Source: an uncultured Opitutales bacterium (GTDB taxonomy: Bacteria > Verrucomicrobiota > Verrucomicrobiia > Opitutales > Intestinicryptomonadaceae). Taken from it: a DNA stretch of 64,000 nucleotides. Shown here one piece after another: positions 17,244 through 26,790 of this stretch. The number at the start of each line of letters is the position of its first letter. Position 1 is the first letter of the stretch. The notes beneath the pieces were generated by a model, which did no database searches, was not told the DNA's origin, and saw only the letters and a list, made by a program, of their open reading frames with translations. Made by a program: the position numbers and the translations under genes. The stretch lies in assembly GCA_944390805.1 (NCBI GenBank), contig CALXQW010000032.1:1-64000 (forward strand), written 5' to 3'.

Positions 17244-18020
17244 ATGACGAAGATTCATCCAACAGCCATAATAGAGAAGGGCGCCCAGCTTGACGACGGA
17301 GTTGAGGTGGGGGCGTATGCGTATGTAGGCCCAGAGGTATCCATAGGTTCTGGCACGGTGGTTGCCCATCATGCCACGGTTGACGGATACACATTTTTGG
17401 GTAAAGACAACCAGATATTTCCGTATGCTTTCATAGGCGGCAAGACTCACGACCTAAAATACAAGGGGGGCCGTACTGGCCTTAAGATTGGCGATAGAAA
17501 CGTTTTTAGGGAGTACACAACTGCGCATCTTGCAACTGCCGACGGCGGTTTTACCATAATAGGAAACGATAACAACATATTGGCATACAGTCATATAGCG
17601 CACGACTGTTATGTTGGAAACAGGCTTGTTATGAGTTCCCATGCGGCGCTTGGCGGGCATGTTGTGGTTGAAGATTACGCTGTTATAGGCTGGGGTAGCG
17701 GGGTTCATCAATTTTGCAGGGTTGGTGCATATGCAATGCTTAGCGCATCGAGCAAGCTTGTGAAGGATTTGCCTCCCTTCCTTATGGCAGACGGGTCTCC
17801 TGCGGCCGTATGTGCCATAAATAAAATAAATATGCAGCGCAACGGATACTCTCAAGACGAGATTGAAACTGTGTTTAGTGCATTTAAAATCATATACAGG
17901 CACGGCTTGTCGAGAAGGCATGCAATAGAGGAGCTGAAGCTACACGCAAAGGCGGATACGCGGGTGATGAAGCGCATAATAGAATTTGCCGAGACTTCCT
18001 CGGAAAGAGGGTTGCTTTAG
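17244..18020 (+). CDS. lpxA: UDP-N-acetylglucosamine acyltransferase LpxA
   Basis: LpxA transfers a 3-hydroxyacyl chain from ACP to UDP-GlcNAc, the first step of lipid A synthesis. The protein is a left-handed beta-helix of hexapeptide repeats (about 1-190) with the catalytic His in YSHIAHDCYVGN near residue 118, and it ends in the alpha-helical C-terminal domain. At 258 aa it is normal in length. It forms an operon with the lpxC/fabZ fusion. lpxD and lpxB are not in the window. Confidence 0.95.
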   Translation: MTKIHPTAIIEKGAQLDDGVEVGAYAYVGPEVSIGSGTVVAHHATVDGYTFLGKDNQIFPYAFIGGKTHDLKYKGGRTGLKIGDRNVFREYTTAHLATADGGFTIIGNDNNILAYSHIAHDCYVGNRLVMSSHAALGGHVVVEDYAVIGWGSGVHQFCRVGAYAMLSASSKLVKDLPPFLMADGSPAAVCAINKINMQRNGYSQDEIETVFSAFKIIYRHGLSRRHAIEELKLHAKADTRVMKRIIEFAETSSERGLL

Positions 18021-18104
18021 AGGATAAGGGAAAAATCAGGACAAGGTGGATATCGGCAATGGAGAAATTTATCTTTTGCCGATTTTTTATTTTTTGGTAC
18101 AGAT

Positions 18105-18734
18105 ATGAATTTAACATCAAAGTCTTTGGAGATAGCCTCCGAATTTGCACGCGTAAGGCGGCTTAGGTATGCGCTTGATATGACGCTGGGCAACGGGCGG
18201 GACACCCTTGCTCTTGCGCGCATGGTAGAGCCGGGCGGAGCGGTATTTTCTTTCGATGTGCAGGCGGCTGCTCTTGAGAATTCTCGCAATCTTATTTTAA
18301 AAGAGGCAGGGGAGGATCTATTAGAAAAGTGCAGAATGTTTCTTGCCTCGCACGAGATGTACGCAAAGTTTATTCCGGAAAACATCGTAGATAAGATATC
18401 TGTTGCATTTTTCAATTTGGGCTGGCTGCCCGGTTCAGACAAAAGCGTAATTACAGAATTAAAATCTACGGCAGAGGCGCTTAGGTCTTTGCGTGGACTG
18501 TTTGTAAGGCGCGCAAGGGCGGGTGAGGATAGCCTTTTGAATGTATTGTCGTACAGGGGGCATAAAGGTGCGGCGCAGGAATTTGAGTTTGTCGAAGAAT
18601 TCTTCAACAGCTTGGAGGAAGGCGGAACAGATTTAACTGGGGTTGCGGTGTCCAGATTTGGAGATTTTGAAAATCCGGAAAGTCCTGTTTTATTTTCCGC
18701 AAGATTCTTTCCAGAGGGCAGAGGAGATATTTGA
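18105..18734 (+). CDS. MnmM/YtqB-family SAM-dependent methyltransferase
   Basis: The protein matches the YtqB family, now known as MnmM, which methylates nm5U to mnm5U at tRNA wobble position 34. Seen here are the SAM-binding motif DMTLGNGRDTLALAR (family DATxGNGxDT), FSFDVQAAAL, and FFNLGWLPGSDKSV, where the family has NLGYLPGGDK. Length 209 aa is slightly longer than usual. It lies 84 bp downstream of lpxA and may be co-transcribed. Substrate is inferred from the family. Confidence 0.82.
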   Translation: MNLTSKSLEIASEFARVRRLRYALDMTLGNGRDTLALARMVEPGGAVFSFDVQAAALENSRNLILKEAGEDLLEKCRMFLASHEMYAKFIPENIVDKISVAFFNLGWLPGSDKSVITELKSTAEALRSLRGLFVRRARAGEDSLLNVLSYRGHKGAAQEFEFVEEFFNSLEEGGTDLTGVAVSRFGDFENPESPVLFSARFFPEGRGDI

Positions 18735-18815
18735 GTGCTTGAGGTATATGCAATGTGATAGTTTGCAAAAAAAAAGATTCCAATTTTTAACAATAGTGTA
18801 AAACTTGAGGTGAAT

Positions 18816-19298
18816 ATGAATAAAGTATTGAAATTGCTTCTCGATTCCGAAGGGCTCTCTACAGAGCAAATAGGAAAAATATTAAAGCTTACGCCAAAGC
18901 AGCTCGACGAGCAGCTTGCTAAGCTCAAGGAGGAGAACATTCTTCTGGGGTGGCGCCCGGTGATAAATCCGGACGTAATGGCAGACTGCCTCGTAAGGGC
19001 GGCGATAGAGCTAAAGATAAGCCCTGAGCGCGGCGGCGGGTTCGACACGCTCGCCCAGCGCGTGGCAAAGTTCTCACAAGTAGATTCCTGCTATTTGATG
19101 AGCGGCGGGTACGACATTCTATTATTTGTGCATGCAAAATCTCTCAAAGAAGTTGCAAGTTTTGTCTATGAGAAACTTGCAACAATACACGGCGTGCAGT
19201 CTACGGCAACACACTTCTTCCTTAGAACGTACAAGCAGCAGGGCTTCATGATAGCTAAGGATTCTTCCGACAGCGATAAGCCGATAATATCAGCATAA
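18816..19298 (+). CDS. Lrp/AsnC-family transcriptional regulator (AlaR-like)
   Basis: An N-terminal winged helix (about 1-55, LLLDSEGLSTEQIGKILKLTPKQLDEQLAKL) is followed by an AsnC/RAM ligand-binding domain (about 65-150). The ATG at 18816 is chosen because GAGGTG lies 7 nt upstream; a GTG two codons earlier is part of that site. It is 21 bp upstream of an aminotransferase, the arrangement of the Bacillus alaR-alaT pair. It probably senses an amino acid, perhaps alanine, and controls this pair. The ligand is inferred. Confidence 0.85.
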   Translation: MNKVLKLLLDSEGLSTEQIGKILKLTPKQLDEQLAKLKEENILLGWRPVINPDVMADCLVRAAIELKISPERGGGFDTLAQRVAKFSQVDSCYLMSGGYDILLFVHAKSLKEVASFVYEKLATIHGVQSTATHFFLRTYKQQGFMIAKDSSDSDKPIISA

Positions 19299-19319
19299 AT
19301 CAGCACGTAGATTATCATC

Positions 19320-20504
19320 ATGAAGAGGAAGAATCCAGGGGATTTTGTGGCGTCGCATGTGTCTGGCATACCGAAGTCTGGCATTAGGGAGTTCTTTGCG
19401 ATAGCCTCCACAATGAAAGATGCAGTTTCTTTGGGTATAGGAGAGCCGGATTTCATAACTCCGTGGCATATACGCGAGGCGGCAATATTTGCCCTCGAAC
19501 AAGGCAAGACCTCTTATACGGACAACAGGGGACTTAAGCAGCTGCGCATGGAGGTTTCAAAATATGTGGCGCGCAAGTATTCGGTAGAGTACAATCCTGA
19601 TTCGGAGATACTCATAACTGTTGGAGCATCGGAGGGAATGGACATGGCTTTGCGGGCGATAATAAACCCCGGAGACAAAGTTATGTATCACGAGCCATGC
19701 TTTGTATCGTACGAGGCCACAATACGCTTGTGCTTAGGAGTTCCCGTCCCCGTGGCGACACCGTCAAGCAGCGGATTTTCTCTTGATATGGATGCTGTTC
19801 GCAAGGCGTGGCAGCCCGGTTGCAAAGCAATGATAATAAACTTTCCGACAAATCCTACCGGAGGAGTTATAGACAGAAAGACTTTGGAAGAGCTAGCCGA
19901 GTTTATCAAGCAGAAGGACATGCTTGTGGTAAGCGACGAGATATATTCCGATTTGCTGTATGAGGGCGAGCACACATCGATAGCATCGCTTGATGGCATG
20001 AAGGAGCGTACCATATTTTTGCATGGATTTTCCAAAGCGTTTGCCATGACCGGGTTTAGAATGGCCTATGCGTGCGCCCCCAAGGAGATAATGGACGCCA
20101 TGGTAAAAGTTCATCAGTACGCTATAATGTGCGCGTCTATAATATGCCAGGAGGCGGCAATAGAGGCGCTTAGAAATGGCGATTCCGACATAGAGCGCAT
20201 GCGTGATGAATACCAGACCCGCAGGGATTATATTGTTGGGCGTTTCAACGATATGGGGTTAAAATGTCATCTGCCGAAGGGAACTTTTTATGCGTTTCCG
20301 TCGGTGAAGATTGCGGGAATGTCGTCTGCAGATTTTGCGAGGAAGGCGCTGGAACTGGAGAAGGTTGCGGTTGTGCCCGGATCTGCTTTTGGACCTTCTG
20401 GAGAGGGATTTGTAAGGGCGAGCTTTTCTACAAGCTACGAGAATTTAATAGAAGCCGCCGACAGGCTTGAACGGGCGGTAAAGAAAATCTGCAAAAAGAA
20501 ATAA
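19320..20504 (+). CDS. PLP-dependent class I/II aminotransferase (AlaT/YugH-like)
   Basis: This is a fold-type I aminotransferase of the aspartate/alanine/aromatic group. NFPTNPTGGVI binds substrate and cofactor, VVSDEIYSDLLY holds the PLP-interacting Asp and Tyr, and HGFSKAFAMTGFRMAY holds the Schiff-base lysine. At 394 aa it is full-length. Being directly behind an Lrp-type regulator, it may be the alanine aminotransferase controlled by it. Aromatic or other specificity cannot be excluded from sequence alone. Confidence 0.85.
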   Translation: MKRKNPGDFVASHVSGIPKSGIREFFAIASTMKDAVSLGIGEPDFITPWHIREAAIFALEQGKTSYTDNRGLKQLRMEVSKYVARKYSVEYNPDSEILITVGASEGMDMALRAIINPGDKVMYHEPCFVSYEATIRLCLGVPVPVATPSSSGFSLDMDAVRKAWQPGCKAMIINFPTNPTGGVIDRKTLEELAEFIKQKDMLVVSDEIYSDLLYEGEHTSIASLDGMKERTIFLHGFSKAFAMTGFRMAYACAPKEIMDAMVKVHQYAIMCASIICQEAAIEALRNGDSDIERMRDEYQTRRDYIVGRFNDMGLKCHLPKGTFYAFPSVKIAGMSSADFARKALELEKVAVVPGSAFGPSGEGFVRASFSTSYENLIEAADRLERAVKKICKKK

Positions 20505-20511
20505 GGATTAT

Positions 20512-21915
20512 ATGTCGGCTGAACAGAAATGCGTGGCGCTTGTGGGAAGGCCAAATGTTGGCAAGAGCAGGCTTTTCAACAGGTTGCTTGGCCGGAGAGT
20601 GTCTATAGTGCACGACCAGCCCGGTGTAACCCGCGATGTTCTCGCCGAGCCTCTCGGCGAAAACATTCTGCTGATGGATACCGGCGGAATGTTCGCAGAT
20701 TTGCCCGAGGCCCAAAAAGTCATAGCCGACGCAACCGATGCCCAGGCAAATTTTGCAATAAATGCAGCCGATGTCATAATATTTGTTGTCGATGCGAGAG
20801 AGTCTCCAACGGAGTCAGATCTTAGGCTTGCCGATATTTTGAGACGTTCAGGCAAGCCGGTGATTGTTGCTGCGAACAAGGCGGATACTCCGTCAGTTTC
20901 GGCCGACGATTATTATGCGCTGGGTTTTGCCGATGTCGCGGCTGTGTCGGCGGAACATGGTATTGGCATTGAGAAGATAACGGGCTTTATAGAGAAATTT
21001 CTGGGTAAGATAGTTCCGTGCGTAAATGTTAGAGAGGAAGGCCTTGTTTATCTGTGCGCGGCTGGAAGGCCGAATGTTGGGAAAAGTTCAGTGTGCAACA
21101 GGCTGCTTGGATCGGATAAGCTGATAGTTAGCCCGGTTGCGGGAACTACCAGAGATTGTGTTTGGCACGATATTTCGTTTAAGAGCAAAAAGGGTGCCGA
21201 GCTTGATTTCAGACTCTACGATACCGCTGGAATCCGTACAAAGCGCAAGGTTAATACGTCTTTAGATTTTCTTTCGGGAGTTCGCACGAGGAACGCAATA
21301 GAAAATTCCGACATAGTATTTTTGATAATAGATGCTCTTGATGGAGTCTCCGAGCTGGACAAAAAACTTGCCGGAGAGATTCTCCAGGAGGGTGCCTCCA
21401 TAATGATAGTTGTGAACAAATGGGACAAGGCCGCGGAAGTTTTTAAGCGTGGTGCGCTGAAGGGCTACAAGAATTTGGAGAGCTTTAAAAAAGGGTTTGA
21501 GGCTGCGGTTAGAAAGGAACTGTTCTTCCTTGCCGATTCTCCCGTGCATTTCGTTTCGGCGCTTGAAAACAAAGGAATGGAAAGCCTGCTTGAGGGGGCT
21601 GCTGGGCTTTACAAGAGAATGCTAAAGCCAATATCTACGGGGAAAGTCAATTCTGTGCTGCAAAGATTGCTTGAGGAAAATCCGCCAGCCCATATAGGCG
21701 GAAAACGCTTCAAGATATATTATGCAGTCAAGACATCAACTCGTCCGCTGACATTTAAGATATTTTGCAACAAAGCAAGCATACTTACAAAGACATACCA
21801 ACGCTATCTTGAAAACGGCCTGAGAAGGGAATTTAAGCTTGGAGGCATATCTCTTATGCTCGATTTGGTCGGCAAGAAGCCTCGCGCACCGAGAGGGTCT
21901 GGAGGGGAAAGATGA
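20512..21915 (+). CDS. der: Ribosome-assembly GTPase Der (EngA)
   Basis: Der has two GTPase domains in tandem and a KH-like C-terminal domain, and acts late in 50S subunit assembly. First domain: GRPNVGKS (12-19), DTGG and NKAD. Second domain: GRPNVGKS (near 185), DTAG and NKWD. The C-terminal KH-like region (about 370-460, with YYAVKTSTRPLTFKIFCNK) completes the 467-aa protein. A good ribosome site (AAGGA) precedes the ATG, and the stop overlaps fmt by ATGA. Confidence 0.96.
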   Translation: MSAEQKCVALVGRPNVGKSRLFNRLLGRRVSIVHDQPGVTRDVLAEPLGENILLMDTGGMFADLPEAQKVIADATDAQANFAINAADVIIFVVDARESPTESDLRLADILRRSGKPVIVAANKADTPSVSADDYYALGFADVAAVSAEHGIGIEKITGFIEKFLGKIVPCVNVREEGLVYLCAAGRPNVGKSSVCNRLLGSDKLIVSPVAGTTRDCVWHDISFKSKKGAELDFRLYDTAGIRTKRKVNTSLDFLSGVRTRNAIENSDIVFLIIDALDGVSELDKKLAGEILQEGASIMIVVNKWDKAAEVFKRGALKGYKNLESFKKGFEAAVRKELFFLADSPVHFVSALENKGMESLLEGAAGLYKRMLKPISTGKVNSVLQRLLEENPPAHIGGKRFKIYYAVKTSTRPLTFKIFCNKASILTKTYQRYLENGLRREFKLGGISLMLDLVGKKPRAPRGSGGER

Positions 21916-22871
21916 ATATTGCGTTCATGGCATCCGACGCGGTTGCGCTACCATCTTTGGAACTGTTAAAAAACGACCGTACACACAAGCTGTCATGCGT
22001 GGTTAGCAATCCGGATAAGCCTAAAGGCAGGGGCGGAAAAACATCTCCAAATGCAGTATCTCAGTGGGCTTTGGAAAATGCAGTTGAGTTGTTGCGCCCC
22101 CAGAAACGTCCGTCGAAACCGGAGATAGACTCTTTTCTTTCAATGGGGATAGACTGCATTGTTGTGATGGCCTATGGACACATATTGGGAGAGGACATAT
22201 TGCATTTTCCCAAATATGGCTGCCTGAATTTGCATGCTTCCATATTGCCAAAATACAGGGGAGCTTCTCCAATAGAAACGGCTTTAGCTCTCGGGGAAAA
22301 GACAACCGGGGTAAGCCTTATGCGGATCGAGCCAAAAATGGATACCGGGGCCGTATGTGCGCAGCGGCTTGTGGAGATTTCAGAATCTGATACATCGGCT
22401 TCTTTAAGGCGTAAAATAGCCGCATGTGCGGCGGAAGTTCTGCATAGCAATCTCTCTAACATAGCAGACATGAAAACTATGTTTGTTGCTCAGGACGATT
22501 CTGCTGCAACGTACACGCGCAAGCTTGAAAAGTCGGACATGTTTTTAGATTTCACCAAGCCAGCAAGGGAGCTTTCCTGCCGTGTTAGGGCTTTTGGTGG
22601 GGGAATTTTTACTTTTGGAGATTTGATGATAAAGACTGGAGAGGTTAGGGCGGAGCCTTGTGATATCCCAGCTGGAACAGTTCCGGGAACTGTTGTTGGC
22701 AGCGGAGATAGCCTTGATGTTGTCTGTTCTGAGGGGGTATTGAAGATGTTGTCGCTTCAGAAGCCGTGCGCAAAGATGCTTTTGGCAAAAGACTTTTTCA
22801 ATTCAAATAAAATCCCAAATGGAACCGTTTTGGAGAGTTTTAAAAACAAGCCTCTTCTTGTTAAAAGATAA
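21912..22871 (+). CDS. fmt: Methionyl-tRNA formyltransferase
   Basis: Fmt formylates Met-tRNAfMet for initiation. The catalytic Asn and His are in LNLHASILPKYRGASPI, and the catalytic Asp is in KMDTGAV. The N-terminal formyl-THF domain (1-190) and the C-terminal OB-like domain (about 205-310) are both present, 319 aa in total. It is translationally coupled to der. def, its usual neighbour, is absent here. A strong terminator follows. Confidence 0.95.
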   Translation: MNIAFMASDAVALPSLELLKNDRTHKLSCVVSNPDKPKGRGGKTSPNAVSQWALENAVELLRPQKRPSKPEIDSFLSMGIDCIVVMAYGHILGEDILHFPKYGCLNLHASILPKYRGASPIETALALGEKTTGVSLMRIEPKMDTGAVCAQRLVEISESDTSASLRRKIAACAAEVLHSNLSNIADMKTMFVAQDDSAATYTRKLEKSDMFLDFTKPARELSCRVRAFGGGIFTFGDLMIKTGEVRAEPCDIPAGTVPGTVVGSGDSLDVVCSEGVLKMLSLQKPCAKMLLAKDFFNSNKIPNGTVLESFKNKPLLVKR

Positions 22872-22905
22872 GTGTGTAATTTTTTTAGGAAAATATTTTT
22901 CCCAT

Positions 22906-22943
22906 ATGCGCGTAGAATAAAAATTCTGCGCGCATTTTTTATG
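22906..22943 (+). terminator. Terminator of the der-fmt transcript
   Basis: The stem ATGCGCG...CGCGCAT, extended by AGAAT/ATTCT with one mismatch, is followed by TTTTTT. Confidence 0.82.
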
Positions 22944-23571
22944 TTAACTTTCTTTCAAAAAGTTTTTTTATGCGGACATTATTTGATGGATGTTGATAGT
23001 TTTAATATATTCTACTAAGCTTGCCTTACATTGAAAATCTATTTTGAGGTCGAGTGTTAATTTTAAGACATAGCTCTAAGAACTGCTGAAATAGGGCATG
23101 CAGAAGCTTACGTATGCTGTTTTTCTTGTATGATGCAGAAAATTTTTCTGCGTGAGTTTTATGTAAGAATATTTTTTTGTAGTTAGTAAAGTATAACTCT
23201 TTTTTTTCAGTAAAAAAATTTTTTTGTTAGAAAGTTTTTTGTTGCAAAAAAATTTTTTCGACAACATATTGCGTTTGGCAAAGTTAAAAATTTTCCGCCG
23301 CCAAAAAGATTTAAGAGATGTTTTTTGAAGGAAATAAAGAGTCTGGGAAAGCGTTTTGTACGGGCGCTTTGGGAGGGCGTCTCTCCGAATATAAAAATAT
23401 GAGAACTGGCGGTCTGCAGCAGAAGGAAGAGGAAGATTACCTTAGTATTTTTTATTTTGAAAAATTTTTTGATATTTTCGCGGAAGGTCTGCCGAAAGGT
23501 GGAAAAGCCGGATTCATACATCTGGTGAATTTCGCGAGCAACAAAAGAACAAACCAAAATACATAAATACT
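22944..23571. other. Long AT-rich region upstream of the histone-like gene
   Basis: About 630 bp containing dense A and T tracts at 23160-23260. An 82-codon ORF (23318-23566) ends 5 bp before the histone-like ATG, but it has no recognisable features and I do not call it. This may be a long regulatory leader, or it may hold a small RNA. Confidence 0.4.
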
Positions 23572-23853
23572 ATGGCAGTAAAAAAAGCACCAGCTAAGAA
23601 AGCAGTAAAGAAGGCTCCCGCAAAGAAGCCAGCAGCAAAGAAGGCCCCCGCTAAAAAAGCGGCGGTAAAGAAGGCTCCAGCTAAAAAGGCTCCGGCTAAG
23701 AAAGTGGTAGCTAAGAAAGCTCCGGCTAAAAAAGCCGCAGCAAAAAAAGCCCCCGCTAAGAAGGCTGTGGCAAAGAAGGCTCCGGCTAAGAAAGTGGTTG
23801 CCAAGAAAGCTCCGGCTAAGAAGGCTTGCAAAAAGTGCGGCTGCAAGAAGTAG
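23572..23853 (+). CDS. Histone-H1-like Lys/Ala/Pro-repeat protein
   Basis: This 93-aa protein is nearly all repeats of the type KKAPAKKA (about ten units), like the C-terminal tails of eukaryotic H1 and bacterial Hc1/AlgP-type proteins. Such proteins bind DNA through charge and condense it. The tail ACKKCGCKK adds three Cys, which is unusual and could bind a metal or form disulfides. No globular domain is present. Long antisense frames over it are a by-product of the repeats. It has its own strong terminator. Confidence 0.88.
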   Translation: MAVKKAPAKKAVKKAPAKKPAAKKAPAKKAAVKKAPAKKAPAKKVVAKKAPAKKAAAKKAPAKKAVAKKAPAKKVVAKKAPAKKACKKCGCKK

Positions 23854-23897
23854 TTTGCAATAGGTCTGCACGGCGCATTGCCGCCGCGCACGCCTTT

Positions 23898-23939
23898 TGA
23901 CGGCGCAAACGCATAATGCTTTTGCGCCGTCATTTTTTT
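23898..23939 (+). terminator. Terminator of the histone-like gene
   Basis: A perfect 12-bp stem (TGACGGCGCAAA, 23898-23909, with 23921-23932) is followed by seven T. Confidence 0.9.
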
Positions 23940-24367
23940 ATACGTGTAGTTTCGTATTTCCTCTAATCTACTCTATGCGTTTTTTCACGCTGTTTGCATG
24001 TTCATGCAATGGTCATTTATAATAAATATCTGCACTTTCGAAGAATTTGTAGTTCTTGATTCTTGGCGAATGTGTAGATTATTTATTATCTCCAAATAGC
24101 TTTTGCGTGCAATATATGATACTCTTTTGTATTTGTACGGACACAGACTCTGAAAAGATTATGTAAACTGAGAAAAATAAGCACTAGTATCGCAGGTTTC
24201 TCTGCGGTATATATATGTTAATATTTTGAGTACATGCACTTTTTTTGCCGTTTTTAAATGTACTTATATCTTATTGCTTGATTTTTTCGAGTTTGGCTTC
24301 ATTCTTTCCTATCCGATTTAACGGACGCGTTGGAGTCTCATGTGCGGCTTGATACGCGGAAAATTTT
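23940..24367. other. Gene-free stretch upstream of the aspartate aminotransferase
   Basis: About 430 bp, AT-rich. No ORF, known RNA or clear promoter is recognised. A CGCAGG...CTGCG inverted repeat at about 24190-24208 is the only structure seen. Confidence 0.4.
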
Positions 24368-25549
24368 ATGAACAGCAGATTGTCAAATTGGGCACTTAAC
24401 ATATCGCCGTCTCCTACATTGGCGGTCGATTCAAAGGCAAAAGCACTCAAGGCGGAAGGCAAGGACGTTTGCGGATTCGGCGCGGGCGAACCTAATTTCG
24501 ATACTCCCGACTTTATAAAAGAAGCCTGCATAAAGGCATTGAAGGAGGGAAAGACAAAGTATATCCCCGCTTCAGGGCTGCCCGATTTGCGCGAGGCAAT
24601 CGCGGAATTCTACCGTGCGGAAAAAGGTGTAAAAGACGCAAAGGCATCGGATATAATAGTGAGCGCTGGCGGTAAGTTCTCTTGTTATCTGGCTATACTT
24701 GCAGTCTGCGGAATTGGAGACGAGGTTATAATACCGGCTCCGTATTGGGTAAGCTATCCGGAGATGGTAAAGCTTGCCGGGGCTACTCCAGTATTTGTAA
24801 GTTGCTCGGACGAAGCAGATTTTAAGATGACTCCGGCTCAGCTTGAGGCAGCCATAACGCCAAAGACAAAAATGCTTGTTCTGACAAGTCCTTCAAATCC
24901 GACAGGCGCGGTTTACTCTAAAGAAGAGCTGAAGGCTTTGGTTGATATTGCTGTAAAGCACGATATATTTATATTGTCGGACGAAATCTATGAGTTTCTA
25001 ACTTATGATGGCGTTGAAGCTATAAGTCCGGCGTCGTTCTCTTCGGAGGCTAGGGAGCATGTTATCATTGCGTCTGGATTTAGCAAGTCTTACGCGATGA
25101 CGGGATGGCGCTTGGGTACATTGTGTGCACCGTCTGATGTAGCAGCGGCGGTATCAAAACTTCAGAGCCAGACTACGTCTAATGCAACCACATTTGCCCA
25201 GTATGGAGCCCTGGAGGTATTCAAGCGCCCGGAGGAGGCAAAGAGTGCCAGAGCGGAAATGTTAAAGGTATTCGACCGCAGAAGAATAACTCTTATGGAC
25301 GGTTTGAATTCCATAGATGGAATATCGTGCCGCAGGGCAAAAGGCGCATTCTATCTTTTCCCGAATGTCTCCAAGTTTGGTATGACGTCTACGGATTTCT
25401 GTGCTAAGGTTCTCGAGAAGGAATTGGTGGCGATAGTTCCTGGTGTAGCGTTTGGAGCCGACGAGAATATAAGGTTCAGCTATGCGGTTGGAGACGATGT
25501 AATATCTAAAGGACTTGAGCGCATAGCGCGTTTTTGCTCCTCGTTATGA
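24368..25549 (+). CDS. Aspartate aminotransferase, PLP-dependent (subgroup I)
   Basis: This 393-aa fold-type I transaminase starts [25 protein letters not shown], typical of the bacterial aspartate aminotransferases of the type Ib/Igamma group. [19 protein letters not shown], the Schiff-base lysine in [16 protein letters not shown] and the C-terminal IRFSYA arginine are all present. It probably interconverts aspartate/oxaloacetate and glutamate/2-oxoglutarate, and may also act on prephenate. Its stop overlaps tsaE by ATGA. Confidence 0.88.
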   Translation: MNSRLSNWALNISPSPTLAVDSKAKALKAEGKDVCGFGAGEPNFDTPDFIKEACIKALKEGKTKYIPASGLPDLREAIAEFYRAEKGVKDAKASDIIVSAGGKFSCYLAILAVCGIGDEVIIPAPYWVSYPEMVKLAGATPVFVSCSDEADFKMTPAQLEAAITPKTKMLVLTSPSNPTGAVYSKEELKALVDIAVKHDIFILSDEIYEFLTYDGVEAISPASFSSEAREHVIIASGFSKSYAMTGWRLGTLCAPSDVAAAVSKLQSQTTSNATTFAQYGALEVFKRPEEAKSARAEMLKVFDRRRITLMDGLNSIDGISCRRAKGAFYLFPNVSKFGMTSTDFCAKVLEKELVAIVPGVAFGADENIRFSYAVGDDVISKGLERIARFCSSL

Positions 25550-25983
25550 GTTTGCTTTCCGACTTCTCCGGAGTTCACATAGCGCGCGGGCGCGATGACA
25601 CCGTGCGCCTTGGTGAAGAGTTTGCGCGCGCGCTTCCTGCGTGCGCCACGCTTGCACTCTACGGAGATTTGGGAAGCGGCAAGACAACCTTTACAAAGGG
25701 CATTGCCGCGGGGCTGGGCGTTCTTGAAACTGTAAAAAGCCCATCTTTTAATATATATTGCATATATAGCGGCTCTCGTTCCGCTCTGGTGCATATGGAC
25801 GCTTACAGGCTATCCTCGCCGGCGGCTTATGACGATCTGCTCATAGACGAGATTGCCCCAGACCCTAAGATCCTTTGCATTGAATGGCCGGAAAATATAG
25901 AAAGTTGTCTGCCAAAAGATGCTATAAAAATCTATTTTTCCATTCAGCCAGATTCTTCCCACCTCATAGATATAAGGGTGTAG
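25546..25983 (+). CDS. tsaE: tRNA threonylcarbamoyladenosine biosynthesis ATPase TsaE
   Basis: TsaE is the small P-loop ATPase that works with TsaB and TsaD to make t6A37. The Walker A motif [15 protein letters not shown] and [12 protein letters not shown], followed by HMDAYRL, are diagnostic. The start at 25546 overlaps the upstream stop as ATGA and gives 145 aa; a start four codons earlier would lie inside the previous gene. A TsaB-like gene lies 4 kb downstream. Confidence 0.93.
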   Translation: MSLLSDFSGVHIARGRDDTVRLGEEFARALPACATLALYGDLGSGKTTFTKGIAAGLGVLETVKSPSFNIYCIYSGSRSALVHMDAYRLSSPAAYDDLLIDEIAPDPKILCIEWPENIESCLPKDAIKIYFSIQPDSSHLIDIRV

Positions 25984-26125
25984 GTTTACCTATTTCTTAT
26001 TGTCCGTAAGGGAAAATCATCTTGTCCGCACTAAAGATTGCATATGCCATGTGTGAGTAGAACCATGTTGCAGGTTAAGATTTTGTTCGCCAAAACGCAA
26101 AAAATATGTTCTTTTATTAGAAAAA

Positions 26126-26623
26126 ATGAGACTGTTTCTCTTAAGGCACGCCCATGCGAGGGATACTTGGCCCGATGAAACTCGCGAGCTTAGCAGCCGC
26201 GGTCTGGGCCAGATAAGGAAGTTGTTTTCAACTTTGGATAAATCTGTCTTTTCCGACATAGTCCAAATATGGCACAGCCCCTATTTAAGGGCAAAGCAAA
26301 GCGCGCTGGAATTTAAAAAGATGGCTTCCATAGATTCTCCGCTTGTGGAGAATGCATCTCTGCGGCCGTCGGATTCAGCGGAAAATACTGCGAGAGATAT
26401 TGCAATGCTTGCGTCTTTTGGCGGAGATTTGATAATAGTGGGGCATAATCCGCATCTGGAGCAGCTTGCCGACATTTTGCTTGGTGCTGGTGCAGATTCC
26501 GGCAAGACTATATTTCACAAAAGTACTCTTGCCATGTTTGTGCTTGCCGAGTTGCCCAGCGATATGTACCCCTACGGCAAATGGACTTTGTCTTTTCTGA
26601 TATCTCCAAGCGTGCTCAGCTAA
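26126..26623 (+). CDS. sixA: SixA-like phosphohistidine phosphatase
   Basis: A histidine-phosphatase (phosphoglycerate-mutase) fold protein of 165 aa. RHAHARD near the N-terminus supplies the nucleophilic His, and GHNPHLEQL the second catalytic His. Short SixA proteins remove phosphate from phosphohistidine in phosphorelay or PTS proteins. HPr is encoded in this window, but a direct link is not shown. It is a free-standing gene converging on the U32 gene. Confidence 0.82.
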   Translation: MRLFLLRHAHARDTWPDETRELSSRGLGQIRKLFSTLDKSVFSDIVQIWHSPYLRAKQSALEFKKMASIDSPLVENASLRPSDSAENTARDIAMLASFGGDLIIVGHNPHLEQLADILLGAGADSGKTIFHKSTLAMFVLAELPSDMYPYGKWTLSFLISPSVLS

Positions 26624-26790
26624 TATCAGAAATTTATTATGCTATCTTCTTACAGTCATGATGTATTGTAGATGCAGTATGGCTTATGCTGTTTTTTTGA
26701 AATAAGGAGCTTTTTTAGATAGAGCGTTTATCTTTATAGAAATTTAGCGCAACATTTCTTATAATGCCCGCTCTTACTTGCCCGGTTAGT

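Noticed and set aside
18017..19048. 343-codon open frame on the minus strand across the mnmM-like and Lrp genes
   Set aside because: Ser/Pro/Leu-rich low-complexity translation, typical of an antisense frame; both plus-strand genes are clear families.
23318..23566. 82-codon ORF ending 5 bp before the histone-like gene
   Set aside because: No ribosome site, domain or signal; composition is like non-coding AT-rich DNA. A leader is a simpler explanation.
23452..23933. Two long minus-strand frames over the histone-like gene (SFLS/AFLAGAF repeats)
   Set aside because: They are the reverse reading of the KKAPAKK repeat codons, not independent genes.
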